Source: Pseudogulbenkiania ferrooxidans 2002 (GTDB lineage Bacteria > Pseudomonadota > Gammaproteobacteria > Burkholderiales > Chromobacteriaceae). Taken from it: DNA of 64,000 nucleotides. The stretch covers positions 1-64,000 of the forward strand of contig NZ_ACIS01000008.1 of assembly GCF_000174355.1 (NCBI RefSeq). The letters are read 5' to 3'. A program made the position numbers and the translations under genes. Shown piece by piece: positions 27,566 to 36,158 of the stretch. Within the stretch, counting starts at the first letter, position 1. Each line of letters begins with the position of its first letter. The notes under the pieces are model-generated. The model was not told the DNA's origin, ran no database searches, and saw only the letters and a program-made list of their open reading frames with translations.

Positions 27566-27718
27566 CCTTGACCCGCCGCCAAGGACGACCGCCGGTATCG
27601 CGCCGGTGCCGTCGTGTTTGCCGCACCCAGGGGATGAATCTTGAACGAACACTCACCGCGTCGCCGCAAACGGGCCAAGGGTTCCGGCGGGCGGAATGCC
27701 ACGGTAAACGACACTGCC

Positions 27719-28948
27719 ATGCAGCCTGTACACAAATCACAAAAACTCGCCAACGTCTGTTACGACATCCGCGGACCGGTCCTCGAGCACGCCAAGAAAA
27801 TGGAAGACGAAGGCCACCGCATCATCAAGCTCAACATCGGCAACCCGGCGCCGTTCGGCTTCTTCGCTCCGGACGAGATCATCGAGGATGTGATCGCCAA
27901 CCTGCCGGACGCCTCGGGCTATTCCGACTCCAAGGGCCTGTTCGCCGCGCGCAAGGCGATCATGCACTACGCCCAGCAGAAGCAGCTGCCGAACGTGGCG
28001 ATGGAAGACATCTACATCGGCAACGGCGCATCCGAGCTGATCGTGATGGTGATGCAGGCGCTGCTCGACACCGGCGACGAAGTGCTGGTGCCGGCGCCCG
28101 ACTACCCGCTGTGGACCGCTGCGGTCAGCCTGGCCGGCGGCAAGGCGGTGCATTACGTGTGCGACGAGCAAGCCGGCTGGTTCCCCGACATCGAGGACAT
28201 CCGCGCCAAGATCAACGCCAACACCCGCGCCATCGTCGTCATCAACCCCAACAACCCGACCGGCGCGGTCTACCCGCCCGAGCTGCTGGCCGAAATCGTC
28301 GAGCTGGCGCGCCAGCACCAGCTGATCATCTACGCCGACGAAATCTACGACAAGGTGCTGTACGACGAGGTGCAGCACACCTCGATCGCCAGCCTGGCGC
28401 CGGACGTGCTGTGCGTCACGCTCAACGGCCTGTCCAAGAACTACCGCGCCTGCGGCTACCGTGCCGGTTGGATGGTGCTGTCGGGCGAGAAGAAGCACGC
28501 CCGCGATTACATCGAAGGCCTCAACATGCTGGCCTCGATGCGCTTGTGCGCCAACGTGCCGGCGCAGTTCGCCATCCAGACCGCGCTGGGCGGCTACCAG
28601 AGCATCAACGACCTGGTGGCCCCGGGCGGGCGGCTGGCGCGCCAGCGCGATCTGGCGCACGAACTGCTGACCGCCATCCCCGGCGTCAGCTGTGTCAAGC
28701 CGCAGGGGGCGCTCTACCTGTTCCCGCGCCTCGACCCCAAGATCTACCCGATCAGCGACGACCAGCAGTTCATCCTTGAACTGTTGCAGGAAGAAAAGGT
28801 GCTGCTGGTGCAGGGCTCCGGGTTCAACTGGATCGCCCCGGACCATTTCCGCGTGGTGTTCCTGCCCAACAGCGACGACCTGATCGAGGCCATCGGCCGC
28901 ATCGCCCGCTTCCTCGAAAACTATCGCAAGCGTCACGGTACCGACTAG
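27719..28948 (+). CDS. alaA: Glutamate-pyruvate aminotransferase AlaA
   Basis: PLP-dependent class I aminotransferase that makes alanine from pyruvate. The sequence follows AlaA closely: SQKLANVCYDIRGPVLEHAK, IIKLNIGNPAPFGF, YIGNGASELIVMVMQALL, VINPNNPTGAVYP, and the PLP lysine in LNGLSKNYRACGYRAGWM. The start at 27719 gives 409 residues and fits the family. An in-frame TTG at 27641 has a good AGGGGA site before it and would add 26 basic residues (NEHSPRRRKRAKGSGG...), so a longer form is possible. It precedes hom-thrC. Confidence 0.9.
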   Translation: MQPVHKSQKLANVCYDIRGPVLEHAKKMEDEGHRIIKLNIGNPAPFGFFAPDEIIEDVIANLPDASGYSDSKGLFAARKAIMHYAQQKQLPNVAMEDIYIGNGASELIVMVMQALLDTGDEVLVPAPDYPLWTAAVSLAGGKAVHYVCDEQAGWFPDIEDIRAKINANTRAIVVINPNNPTGAVYPPELLAEIVELARQHQLIIYADEIYDKVLYDEVQHTSIASLAPDVLCVTLNGLSKNYRACGYRAGWMVLSGEKKHARDYIEGLNMLASMRLCANVPAQFAIQTALGGYQSINDLVAPGGRLARQRDLAHELLTAIPGVSCVKPQGALYLFPRLDPKIYPISDDQQFILELLQEEKVLLVQGSGFNWIAPDHFRVVFLPNSDDLIEAIGRIARFLENYRKRHGTD

Positions 28949-28971
28949 GCTCAAGTTTTAGCGTTACAACG

Positions 28972-28985
28972 GCCACGATCGTGGC
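28972..28985. promoter_or_regulatory. 14-bp perfect palindrome between alaA and hom
   Basis: gccacgatcgtggc is self-complementary and lies 24 bases after the alaA stop. No T-run follows it, so it is not a terminator. It could be an operator or a chance dyad. Confidence 0.3.
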
Positions 28986-29016
28986 ACAATGGACCGCGCA
29001 GTACGGCAGTAAAGCA

Positions 29017-29042
29017 GGGGGCCGGCAGGCTCCCTTTTTTTT
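29017..29042 (+). terminator. Terminator between alaA and hom
   Basis: A short stem (ggggg / ctccc with one G-U pair, 29017-29034) runs into eight T. The stem is weak, but the T-run is long and the position fits. Confidence 0.55.
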
Positions 29043-29144
29043 ATCGGCGCAGGACCCAGCGGCAAGCGCGTTACGCCCTTGCCGGTAGGCCTTGAGCCGG
29101 GGACACATAAAAAAATCTGACACCATTCAATATCAGGAGATGCC

Positions 29145-30455
29145 ATGCAGCCGATCAACATTGGTCTGATGGGAGTAGGGACAGTCGGTGGCGGTACCGC
29201 CACCGTACTCAAACGCAACGCCGAAGAGATCAGCCGCCGCGCCGGTCGCGAGATTCGCCTGTTCATGGCGGCCAACCGCGAGCTGGAACGCGCGCGTGAA
29301 GTGGTCGGTCCGGATGTGCCGGTGGTCGACGACGCCATGCAGATCGTCAACCACCCCGACGTCGACATCGTGGTCGAGCTGATCGGCGGTGACACCATCG
29401 CCAAGGAGCTGGTGCTCAAGGCCATCGAGAACGGCAAGCACGTGGTCACCGCCAACAAGAAACTGCTGGCCGTGCACGGCAACGAAATCTTCGCCCGAGC
29501 CCAGGAAAAGGGCGTGATGGTAGCGTTTGAAGCCGCCGTGGCCGGCGGCATCCCGATCATCAAGGCGCTGCGCGAAGGCCTTTCGGCCAACCGCATCGAG
29601 TGGATCGCCGGCATCATCAACGGCACCTCCAACTTCATCCTGACCGAAATGCGCGACAAGGGCTCGAGCTTCGCCGATGTGCTGGCCGAGGCACAGCGGC
29701 TGGGCTATGCCGAAGCCGACCCGACCTTCGACATCGAGGGCCACGACGCCGGCCACAAGCTCACCATCATGGCGTCGATCGCCTTCGGCATCCCGATGCA
29801 GTTCGACAAGTGCTATCTGGAAGGCATCAGCCAGCTCGACGGCCGCGACATCAAGTACGCCGAGGAGCTGGGCTATCGCGTCAAGCTGCTGGGCCTGACC
29901 CGCCGCACCGACGCCGGCATCGAGCTGCGCGTACACCCGACGCTGATCCCGGAAGACCGCCTGATCGCCAACGTCAACGGCGTGATGAACGCGGTGATGG
30001 CCAAGGGCGACGCCATCGGCCCGACGCTGTACTACGGTGCCGGCGCCGGTGCGCTGCCGACCGCGTCCGCCGTGGTGGCCGACATCGTCGACGTGGCCCG
30101 TCTGCTGACCGCCGATCCCGAGCACCGCGTGCCGCACCTGGCGTTCCAGCCGGACCGCCTGCAGGACACCCCGATCCTGCCGATCGACGAGATTCACAGC
30201 TCCTACTACCTGCGCATCGCCGCGGCCGACCGTACCGGCGTGCTGGCCGAGATCACCCGCCTGCTGGCCGACAACGGCATCTCGATTGAGGCACTGATCC
30301 AGAAGGGCGCGGATGCCGACGGCTCCGCCGAAGTGGTGATCCTGACTCACCGCGTGCAGGAGAAACAGGTCAACCGTGCCATCGCCTCCATCGAGGCGCT
30401 GGATAGCGTGGCAGGCAAGGTGGTGCGCCTGCGCATGGAAGAACTCAACGGCTGA
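29145..30455 (+). CDS. hom: Homoserine dehydrogenase
   Basis: Reduces aspartate semialdehyde to homoserine on the way to threonine and methionine. The 436-residue protein has an N-terminal nucleotide site (GLMGVGTVGGGTATVL), the catalytic block GIINGTSNFILTEM near residue 155, and the family stretch EADPTFDIEGHDAGHKL. A C-terminal ACT domain (about 350-430, RIAAADRTGVLAEITRLLAD) suggests threonine feedback. An AGGAG site precedes the ATG. It is coupled to thrC, 11 bases downstream. Confidence 0.96.
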   Translation: MQPINIGLMGVGTVGGGTATVLKRNAEEISRRAGREIRLFMAANRELERAREVVGPDVPVVDDAMQIVNHPDVDIVVELIGGDTIAKELVLKAIENGKHVVTANKKLLAVHGNEIFARAQEKGVMVAFEAAVAGGIPIIKALREGLSANRIEWIAGIINGTSNFILTEMRDKGSSFADVLAEAQRLGYAEADPTFDIEGHDAGHKLTIMASIAFGIPMQFDKCYLEGISQLDGRDIKYAEELGYRVKLLGLTRRTDAGIELRVHPTLIPEDRLIANVNGVMNAVMAKGDAIGPTLYYGAGAGALPTASAVVADIVDVARLLTADPEHRVPHLAFQPDRLQDTPILPIDEIHSSYYLRIAAADRTGVLAEITRLLADNGISIEALIQKGADADGSAEVVILTHRVQEKQVNRAIASIEALDSVAGKVVRLRMEELNG

Positions 30456-30466
30456 ACGGAACCCCT

Positions 30467-31873
30467 ATGCATTACATCAGCACCCGCGGCGGCATGCAGC
30501 CGCTGGAATTCTCCGACACCATCCTGATGGGCCTGGCCCCGGATGGCGGTCTCGCGCTGCCGGAGCATTACCCGCAGATTGGTCGTGAACAGCTCGACGC
30601 CTGGCGCGGCCTCTCCTACGCCGCGCTGGCGTTCGAGGTGATCCGCCTGTTCGCCACCGACATTCCCGAAGCCGACCTCAAGGATATGCTCGACCGCACC
30701 TACACTGCCGACGTGTACGGCTCGGCCGAGATCACCCCGGTCAAGCGCCTCAAGGACGGCCTGGTCATCCTGGAACTGTCCAACGGTCCTACGCTGGCGT
30801 TCAAGGACATGGCGATGCAGTTCCTCGGCAACCTGTTCGAGTACGTACTGGCCAAGAAGGGCGAAGAGCTCAACATCGTCGGCGCCACCTCCGGCGACAC
30901 CGGCTCGGCGGCCGAGTACGCGATGCGCGGCAAGGCCGGCATCAACGTCTTCATGCTGAGCCCGGACGGCCTGATGAGCCCGTTCCAGCGTGCGCAGATG
31001 TACAGCCTGCAGGACGAAAACATCCACAACATCGCCATTCGCGGCATGTTCGACGATTGCCAGGACATCGTGAAAGCGGTGCAGAACGACCACGCCTTCA
31101 AGGCGCGTCACAAGGTCGGCACCGTCAACTCGATCAACTGGGCGCGCGTGGTGGCGCAGGTGGTGTACTACTTCAAGGGCTACTTCAACGCCACCGCCAG
31201 CAACGACGAGCAGGTCAGCTTCTGCGTGCCGTCCGGCAACTTCGGCAACGTCTGCGCCGGCCACATCGCGCGCCAGATGGGCCTGCCGATCGAGCGCCTG
31301 ATCGTCGCCACCAACGAGAACGACGTGCTCGACGAGTTCTTCCGCACCGGCATCTACCGTCCGCGCGGCACCGCCAACACCTGGGTCACCTCCAGCCCGT
31401 CGATGGACATCTCCAAGGCGTCCAACTTCGAGCGCTTCGTGTTCGACCTGGTCGGCCGCGACGCGGCCAAGGTACGCGAGCTGTGGGCCAAGGTGGATTC
31501 GGGCGAGGGCTTCGACCTGTCGTCCGAGCTGGCGGCGGTGCGCGAGCGTTTCGGCTTTGTCTCCGGCAAGAGCACCCATGCCGACCGCCTGGCAACGATC
31601 CGCCTGGTCGATCGTGAAGACGGTGTGGTGGTGGATACCCACACCGCCGACGGCATCAAGGTGGCGCGCGACGTGCGCCGGCCGGGCGAGACCGTGGTCT
31701 GCCTGGAAACCGCCCTGCCGGCCAAGTTTGCCGACACCATCCGCGAGGCGCTGGACCGTGACCCGCCGCGCCCGGCCGGTTTCGACGGCATCGAGAACCT
31801 GCCGCAGCGTGTCACCGTGTTCGACGCCGACGCCGCCGCGGTGAAAGGCTTCATCGAAGCCGCATTGGCCTGA
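30467..31873 (+). CDS. thrC: Threonine synthase ThrC
   Basis: PLP enzyme that converts phosphohomoserine to threonine. The 468-residue length and the N-terminus MHYISTRGGMQPLEFSDTIL place it in the long (fungal/Gram-negative) subfamily. The PLP lysine is in GPTLAFKDMAMQFLG near residue 110, and GATSGDTGSAAEYAMRGK and FCVPSGNFGNVCAGH follow. Hom and ThrC are adjacent but no thrB is in this window, so phosphohomoserine must come from a kinase encoded elsewhere. Confidence 0.95.
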   Translation: MHYISTRGGMQPLEFSDTILMGLAPDGGLALPEHYPQIGREQLDAWRGLSYAALAFEVIRLFATDIPEADLKDMLDRTYTADVYGSAEITPVKRLKDGLVILELSNGPTLAFKDMAMQFLGNLFEYVLAKKGEELNIVGATSGDTGSAAEYAMRGKAGINVFMLSPDGLMSPFQRAQMYSLQDENIHNIAIRGMFDDCQDIVKAVQNDHAFKARHKVGTVNSINWARVVAQVVYYFKGYFNATASNDEQVSFCVPSGNFGNVCAGHIARQMGLPIERLIVATNENDVLDEFFRTGIYRPRGTANTWVTSSPSMDISKASNFERFVFDLVGRDAAKVRELWAKVDSGEGFDLSSELAAVRERFGFVSGKSTHADRLATIRLVDREDGVVVDTHTADGIKVARDVRRPGETVVCLETALPAKFADTIREALDRDPPRPAGFDGIENLPQRVTVFDADAAAVKGFIEAALA

Positions 31874-31890
31874 GCCAGTACGACTCGAGG

Positions 31891-31926
31891 AAACGATCAA
31901 GGCCCCGTGAGGGGCCTTGATCGTTT
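31891..31926 (+). terminator. Hairpin terminator after thrC
   Basis: A perfect 16-bp stem (aaacgatcaaggcccc / ggggccttgatcgttt) with loop GTGA, ending in GTTT. The arms begin AAA and end TTT, so it can work in both directions. Confidence 0.85.
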
Positions 31927-31986
31927 CCGGGGTGGTGGTGGGGCCGTCTGCCGAGGCGCCCTCCACCCGGCGATTTCTCGGGTAGA

Positions 31987-32682
31987 ATGAGGCACATGCA
32001 AAAACGCCTTATCGCCTTGTCGCTCCTGCTGGGCCTCCTGCTCCACCCGCTCGAGCTCTTGGCCGCCACTCAGAATCTGGCGGCACTGGAGCAGGCTGCG
32101 CGCCGCTTCGTCGAGCAGGAGCTGCGCTTTCGGCCGGCGACCTTCACGCTCGGCCGGCTCGATCCGCGTCTGGCGTTGCCAGCCTGCGAGCAGCCCCAGG
32201 TGAGTTGGTCGGCAGGGGCCGTGCCCAGTGGCAACTCCTCGCTCGACCTGTCCTGCCCGGCGGCAGGCTGGTCGTTGCGGCTGCCGGTGACGATTGCCGA
32301 AAAGAGAATGGGCGTGGTGGCGACCCGTCCGCTCAAGGCCGGAGAGCTGCTGGCCCCGGACGACGTCAGGCTGGCGGAAATGACCTCGCCGGCGCTCAGC
32401 CGCAACGTGCTCAACCGGCTCGACCAGGCGATCGGCCAGAGCATGAGGAGCAGCGTGCCGGCCGGTGCCTGGCTGCGCAGTTTCATGCTGCAGCAGCCGG
32501 ACGTGATCCGGACCAATCAGCGCGTGAAGGTGCTGGCGCAGGGCGATGGTTTTGTCGCGACGGCCGAAGGCACGGCGCGAGGCAATGCCGCCGCCGGCGA
32601 GTCGGTGCGGGTGAGGATGGCCAGTGGCCGCGAGGTCAGCGGCGTGGCCCAGGCCGACGGCAGCGTGTTGGTGTCGTACTGA
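31987..32682 (+). CDS. flgA: Flagellar basal body P-ring formation protein FlgA
   Basis: Periplasmic chaperone for P-ring assembly. The 231-residue protein has a signal peptide (LIALSLLLGLLLHPLELLAA) and C-terminal SAF and ChapFlgA domains (RPLKAGELLAPDDVRLAEM, VLNRLDQAIGQSMRSSVPAG, VAEGxxxGNAAAGESVRVRM-type text). The start could be 31987 or the next ATG at 31996; neither has a strong ribosome-binding site. It leads a flgA-flgM-flgN trio. The flgB-L rod and hook genes are not in the window. Confidence 0.92.
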   Translation: MRHMQKRLIALSLLLGLLLHPLELLAATQNLAALEQAARRFVEQELRFRPATFTLGRLDPRLALPACEQPQVSWSAGAVPSGNSSLDLSCPAAGWSLRLPVTIAEKRMGVVATRPLKAGELLAPDDVRLAEMTSPALSRNVLNRLDQAIGQSMRSSVPAGAWLRSFMLQQPDVIRTNQRVKVLAQGDGFVATAEGTARGNAAAGESVRVRMASGREVSGVAQADGSVLVSY

Positions 32683-32697
32683 GCAAAAATAAAATCC

Positions 32698-32724
32698 TCA
32701 AGATTGTGTTGTTCCAGTCGATAA
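32698..32724 (+). promoter_or_regulatory. Sigma-28 (FliA) promoter of flgM
   Basis: TCAAGATT, an 11-base spacer, then GTCGATAA (32717-32724). The FliA consensus is TAAAGTTT-N11-GCCGATAA, so the -10 matches at seven of eight positions and the spacer is exact. It lies 43 bases before flgM, the usual place for a FliA-dependent flgM promoter. Confidence 0.75.
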
Positions 32725-32766
32725 TAAGTACAAATCCCCAAACTCTCTCGTGGAAGGACGTTAGCC

Positions 32767-33060
32767 ATGAAAATCGACAACACGAGCAAGGCCCTTGGAG
32801 CGTACGGCGCCCAGAGCAAGCCCGTGCGACGGGAGAGCACCCCCAGCACCTCGGACAGCGCTTCCGCTTCGGCGTCCGATAACGTCGCCATCAACCCCAA
32901 GATCGGGGCCGTCGAGCGCGAGGTGGCCAACGCCCCGGCTTTCGATGCCGCCAAGGTCGACGCCATCAAGCAGGCCATCGCCTCCGGCTCGTTCCAGATC
33001 AACCCGGACAAGATTGCCGACCAGCTCATCGCCTCGGCGCAGGACCTGCTGTCCCGTTGA
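32767..33060 (+). CDS. flgM: Anti-sigma-28 factor FlgM
   Basis: Holds FliA inactive until the hook is complete, then leaves through the flagellar export channel. The 97-residue protein begins MKIDNTSKALGAYGAQ and has the disordered Ser-rich centre. Its FliA-binding C-terminus reads KVDAIKQAIASGSFQINPDKIADQLI then ASAQDLL, shown here in two parts for length. Its own sigma-28 promoter upstream gives the known feedback loop. Confidence 0.94.
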   Translation: MKIDNTSKALGAYGAQSKPVRRESTPSTSDSASASASDNVAINPKIGAVEREVANAPAFDAAKVDAIKQAIASGSFQINPDKIADQLIASAQDLLSR

Positions 33061-33086
33061 GCCCCGCCAACCTTTCCGACTGAACC

Positions 33087-33551
33087 ATGCCGCAAGCCGA
33101 AACCTTTACCGCCTTGTGCCAGGAGGAAACCACCCAGCTCAAGGCGTTGGCGGAACTGATGCAACGCGAGCAGGCGGTGCTGGTGCGCAACGAGGTGGCC
33201 GCGCTCGAGCCCCTGGCCGAGGAGAAGGGGCGTCTGCTGGAGCGGCTGGCCGAGTCGTCTCGGCGGCGTGCCGCACTGATGCAGTCGCTCGACCTGATCG
33301 ATGCCGAACGGGTGCACGCGTGGCTTGCCGACAAGAATGCGGCCCGCCGCGCCTGGGCCGAGCTCGACGCGGCCCTCAAGCAGGTGCAGGCGATCAACCG
33401 CCTCAACGGGGAGCTGGTACAGCGCCATCTCGCCCTGACCGAGGAAACGCTCGAGGTTCTGCGCCAAGCCGCTATCTCCACACTCGGCTACGGCAAGGAC
33501 GGAGCCCCGCCCACCCTGTCCGGCGGCGGCCGTCATCTCGGCTCGGCCTGA
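33087..33551 (+). CDS. flgN: Flagellar hook-filament junction chaperone FlgN
   Basis: Cytoplasmic export chaperone for FlgK and FlgL. The 154-residue protein is almost entirely helical with long amphipathic stretches (LCQEETTQLKALAELMQREQ, EEKGRLLERLAESSRRRAAL) and ends with a flexible Gly/Ser-rich tail, as in the family. Sequence conservation in FlgN is low, so the position directly after flgM, 26 bases away, is the main support. Confidence 0.88.
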   Translation: MPQAETFTALCQEETTQLKALAELMQREQAVLVRNEVAALEPLAEEKGRLLERLAESSRRRAALMQSLDLIDAERVHAWLADKNAARRAWAELDAALKQVQAINRLNGELVQRHLALTEETLEVLRQAAISTLGYGKDGAPPTLSGGGRHLGSA

Positions 33552-33626
33552 GCGGGTCGGGTGGGCGCGACGATGCCTTTGTGGTATCGTGCGTCTGGGC
33601 CAGAGACCACCTCAAGACCATAAGCC

Positions 33627-34547
33627 ATGACCCTGCTATCCCTGATCTTCGCACTCGCACTCGAGCAACTTCGCCCGCTGGGTAACCGCAACCGGGTCTG
33701 GCTGCTGTTCACCCGCTACGCCAATCACCTGGAGCGCAACCTGAACGCCGGCTACAACCGGCATGGCGTGATGGCCTGGCTGGCGGCGATGCTGCCGCCG
33801 TTGCTGATCGCCCTTGGCGGCTACTACCTGCTGGCGGCGGTGAGCCCGGTATTGGGGCTGGCGTGGAACGTCCTGGTGCTGTATCTCACCATGGGGTTCC
33901 GCCATTTCTCCAGTTCGTTCTCCGAGATTTCGGTGGCCTTGACGGAAGGGCGCGATTTCGATGCGCGCCAGACGCTGGCACACTGGACCGGCCAGCCGAC
34001 GGCGGAACTGTCGGTCAACGAGATTTCCCGGCTGTCGATCGAGCAGGGCGTGGTGGACAGTTACCGCCATGTGTTCGGCACCATGTTCTGGTTCCTGATC
34101 CTGCCCGGTCCGGCGGGGGCCGTGCTGTATCGGCTGAGCTACATCCTGTCGCAGAAGTGGGGCGAGCGCAGTTCGGGCGACGATCTGTTCGGCCGCTTCG
34201 CCGCGCGGGCCATGAGCTGGCTGGACTGGATTCCGGTGCGCCTGACGGCGATCAGCTTCGCCATCATGGGCGACTTCGAGGACGCGCTCTATTGCTGGCG
34301 CTCGCAGGCTCGTACCTGGGGCCACTACGCGCACGGCATCCTGCTCGCGTCGGCGGCCGGTGCGCTAGGCGTCAAGCTGGGTGACCCGGTACGGCAGGAC
34401 TACACCATCAAGTTCCGTCCGGAGCTGGGGCTGGGCGAGGAGTCCGATCCCGACTACCTGAAGAGCGCGGTGGGGCTGGTGTGGCGCTCCGCCTTGCTCT
34501 GGCTGTTCGTGATCCTGTTGATCAGCGTTGCCGCCCAACTGAGCTGA
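33627..34547 (+). CDS. CobD/CbiB-like (AmpE-type) inner-membrane protein
   Basis: 306-residue membrane protein of the CobD/CbiB superfamily. It opens MTLLSLIFALALEQLRPLGN and contains several hydrophobic helices (about 45-90, 150-180, 285-305). This betaproteobacterial subgroup is found outside cobalamin operons. No cob gene is nearby, so a cobinamide-synthesis role is doubtful, and AmpE-like signalling is another guess. It is flanked by flgN and a terminator. Confidence 0.7.
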   Translation: MTLLSLIFALALEQLRPLGNRNRVWLLFTRYANHLERNLNAGYNRHGVMAWLAAMLPPLLIALGGYYLLAAVSPVLGLAWNVLVLYLTMGFRHFSSSFSEISVALTEGRDFDARQTLAHWTGQPTAELSVNEISRLSIEQGVVDSYRHVFGTMFWFLILPGPAGAVLYRLSYILSQKWGERSSGDDLFGRFAARAMSWLDWIPVRLTAISFAIMGDFEDALYCWRSQARTWGHYAHGILLASAAGALGVKLGDPVRQDYTIKFRPELGLGEESDPDYLKSAVGLVWRSALLWLFVILLISVAAQLS

Positions 34548-34559
34548 TCGACCGGCTGG

Positions 34560-34588
34560 CGCCGCCTTCGGGCGGCGTCGGCCTTTTT
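34560..34588 (+). terminator. Rho-independent terminator after the CobD-like gene
   Basis: cgccgcc ttc gggcggcg (34560-34576) is followed by tcggccttttta. It is well placed before rhlE. Confidence 0.8.
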
Positions 34589-34670
34589 ATTTGTTACTGA
34601 AACCAACATCCGTTTCGAGACAGCCGACCGCCGGCCGGCCGTCTCAGGCTTTACCGCAGGAGTATTGTTC

Positions 34671-36041
34671 ATGTCATTTGCCGAGCTTGGGCTGTCGCCG
34701 GAGATTCTCCGCGCCATCGACGAGCAGGGTTATTCCGAACCCACGCCGATCCAGGCCAAAGCCATTCCGCTGGTGCTGTCCGGGCGAGATCTCCTTGCTG
34801 CCGCGCAGACCGGCACCGGCAAAACGGCGGCGTTCATGCTGCCGATCCTGGAACGCCTGAAGAAATTTGCCAGTACCAGCGCCTCGCCGGCCATGCACCC
34901 GGTGCGCGCGCTGATCCTGTCGCCGACCCGCGAGCTGGCCGACCAGATCGCGGTCAATGCCGCCGCCTATACCAAGTACCTGCCGCTGCGCTCCACCGTG
35001 GTGTTTGGCGGCATGAACATGGACCCGCAGACGCAGGAGCTGCGTCGCGGCGTCGAGATCCTGATCGCCACGCCGGGTCGTCTGCTCGACCACGTCGGCC
35101 AGAAGACGGTGCAGCTCAACAAGGTCGACGTGCTGGTGCTGGACGAAGCCGACCGCATGCTGGACATGGGCTTCATCAACGACATCCGCAAGATTCTCGG
35201 CATGCTGCCGCGTACGCGCCAGACCCTGCTGTTCTCCGCCACCTTCGCGCCGGAGATCAAGCGCCTGGCCGAGGAGTTCATGCACGACCCGCAGACCGTC
35301 GAAGTGGCACGGCAAAATTCGACCAACGCCCAGGTCGAGCAGCTGGTGTTCTCGGTGGACAGCCAGCGCAAGCGCTACCTGCTGTCGCACCTGATCCGCG
35401 AGCGCCAGATGGGCCAGGTCATCGTGTTCTGCAAGACCAAGCTGTCCGCCGACCAGCTGGCGCGCGATCTTAAGCGCGACGGCCATGCCGCTGAGGCGAT
35501 CCACGGCGATAAGGCGCAAGGCGCCCGCCTGGAAACCCTGACCGCGTTCAAGAACGGCGAGGTCAAGGTGCTGGTGGCGACCGACGTGGCGGCGCGTGGT
35601 CTGGATATCTCCGAACTACCCTACGTGGTCAACTTCGAGCTGCCCAACGCGCCGGAAGACTATGTGCACCGTATCGGCCGTACCGGCCGGGCCGGCGCCT
35701 CCGGCGTGGCCATCTCGCTGATGGGGCAGGACGAAGGCAAGCAGCTCGAGGCGATCGAGAAGCTGACGCGGCAGACGCTGAAGCCGCAGCCGGTGTCCGG
35801 CTTCTGGCCGTCGTGGCTGGAGCGTCCGGCCGACGAGATCGCGCCGCCGCCGCGCCGCTCGGCGGAGAACGGGCGCGGCAACAGCCGCAGTGCATCGCGT
35901 GCCCCGGTGGCAGCAGCCCCCGTTGCCGAGCCGCTGCGCAAGCCGGTGGACAACGGCGAACCGCGCAAGGTATTCAAGGCACGCATAGGCAAGCGCCAGC
36001 GCGAGGTTCCGGCGCTGTTGCTGCCGCCGCGCTACAAGTAA
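34671..36041 (+). CDS. rhlE: DEAD-box ATP-dependent RNA helicase RhlE
   Basis: RNA helicase of 456 residues. All core motifs are seen: GYSEPTPIQAKAIP (Q), AAQTGTGKTAAF (I), PTRELADQ (Ia), TPGRLLDH (Ib), VLDEADRMLDMGF (II), LLFSATF (III), VIVFCKTK (IV), TDVAARGLDI (V), and HRIGRTGRAG (VI). The C-terminal tail is basic and low in complexity, as in RhlE. The start MSFAELGLSPEIL at 34671 has GGAG eight bases upstream. It is probably involved in ribosome assembly or RNA decay. Confidence 0.94.
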   Translation: MSFAELGLSPEILRAIDEQGYSEPTPIQAKAIPLVLSGRDLLAAAQTGTGKTAAFMLPILERLKKFASTSASPAMHPVRALILSPTRELADQIAVNAAAYTKYLPLRSTVVFGGMNMDPQTQELRRGVEILIATPGRLLDHVGQKTVQLNKVDVLVLDEADRMLDMGFINDIRKILGMLPRTRQTLLFSATFAPEIKRLAEEFMHDPQTVEVARQNSTNAQVEQLVFSVDSQRKRYLLSHLIRERQMGQVIVFCKTKLSADQLARDLKRDGHAAEAIHGDKAQGARLETLTAFKNGEVKVLVATDVAARGLDISELPYVVNFELPNAPEDYVHRIGRTGRAGASGVAISLMGQDEGKQLEAIEKLTRQTLKPQPVSGFWPSWLERPADEIAPPPRRSAENGRGNSRSASRAPVAAAPVAEPLRKPVDNGEPRKVFKARIGKRQREVPALLLPPRYK

Positions 36042-36053
36042 GATCGTATGGCC

Positions 36054-36080
36054 AACCCCGCAGCTTCGGCGGGGTTTTTT
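36054..36080 (+). terminator. Rho-independent terminator after rhlE
   Basis: aaccccg...cggggtt hairpin followed by TTTTTTGTT. It forms a back-to-back pair with the minus-strand terminator at 36085-36117. Confidence 0.9.
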
Positions 36081-36084
36081 GTTG

Positions 36085-36117
36085 CCGGCAAAAAAAGAGA
36101 CCCCGCAAGCGGGGTCT
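36085..36117 (-). terminator. Rho-independent terminator of the lut operon (minus strand)
   Basis: agaccccgc aagc gggtct-type stem at 36098-36117. Read on the minus strand it is followed by a long T-run. It ends lutABC. Confidence 0.9.
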
Positions 36118-36158
36118 GTCAGAGCAACACACCAAAAAAGGGAAAACGGGTTGGCTTG

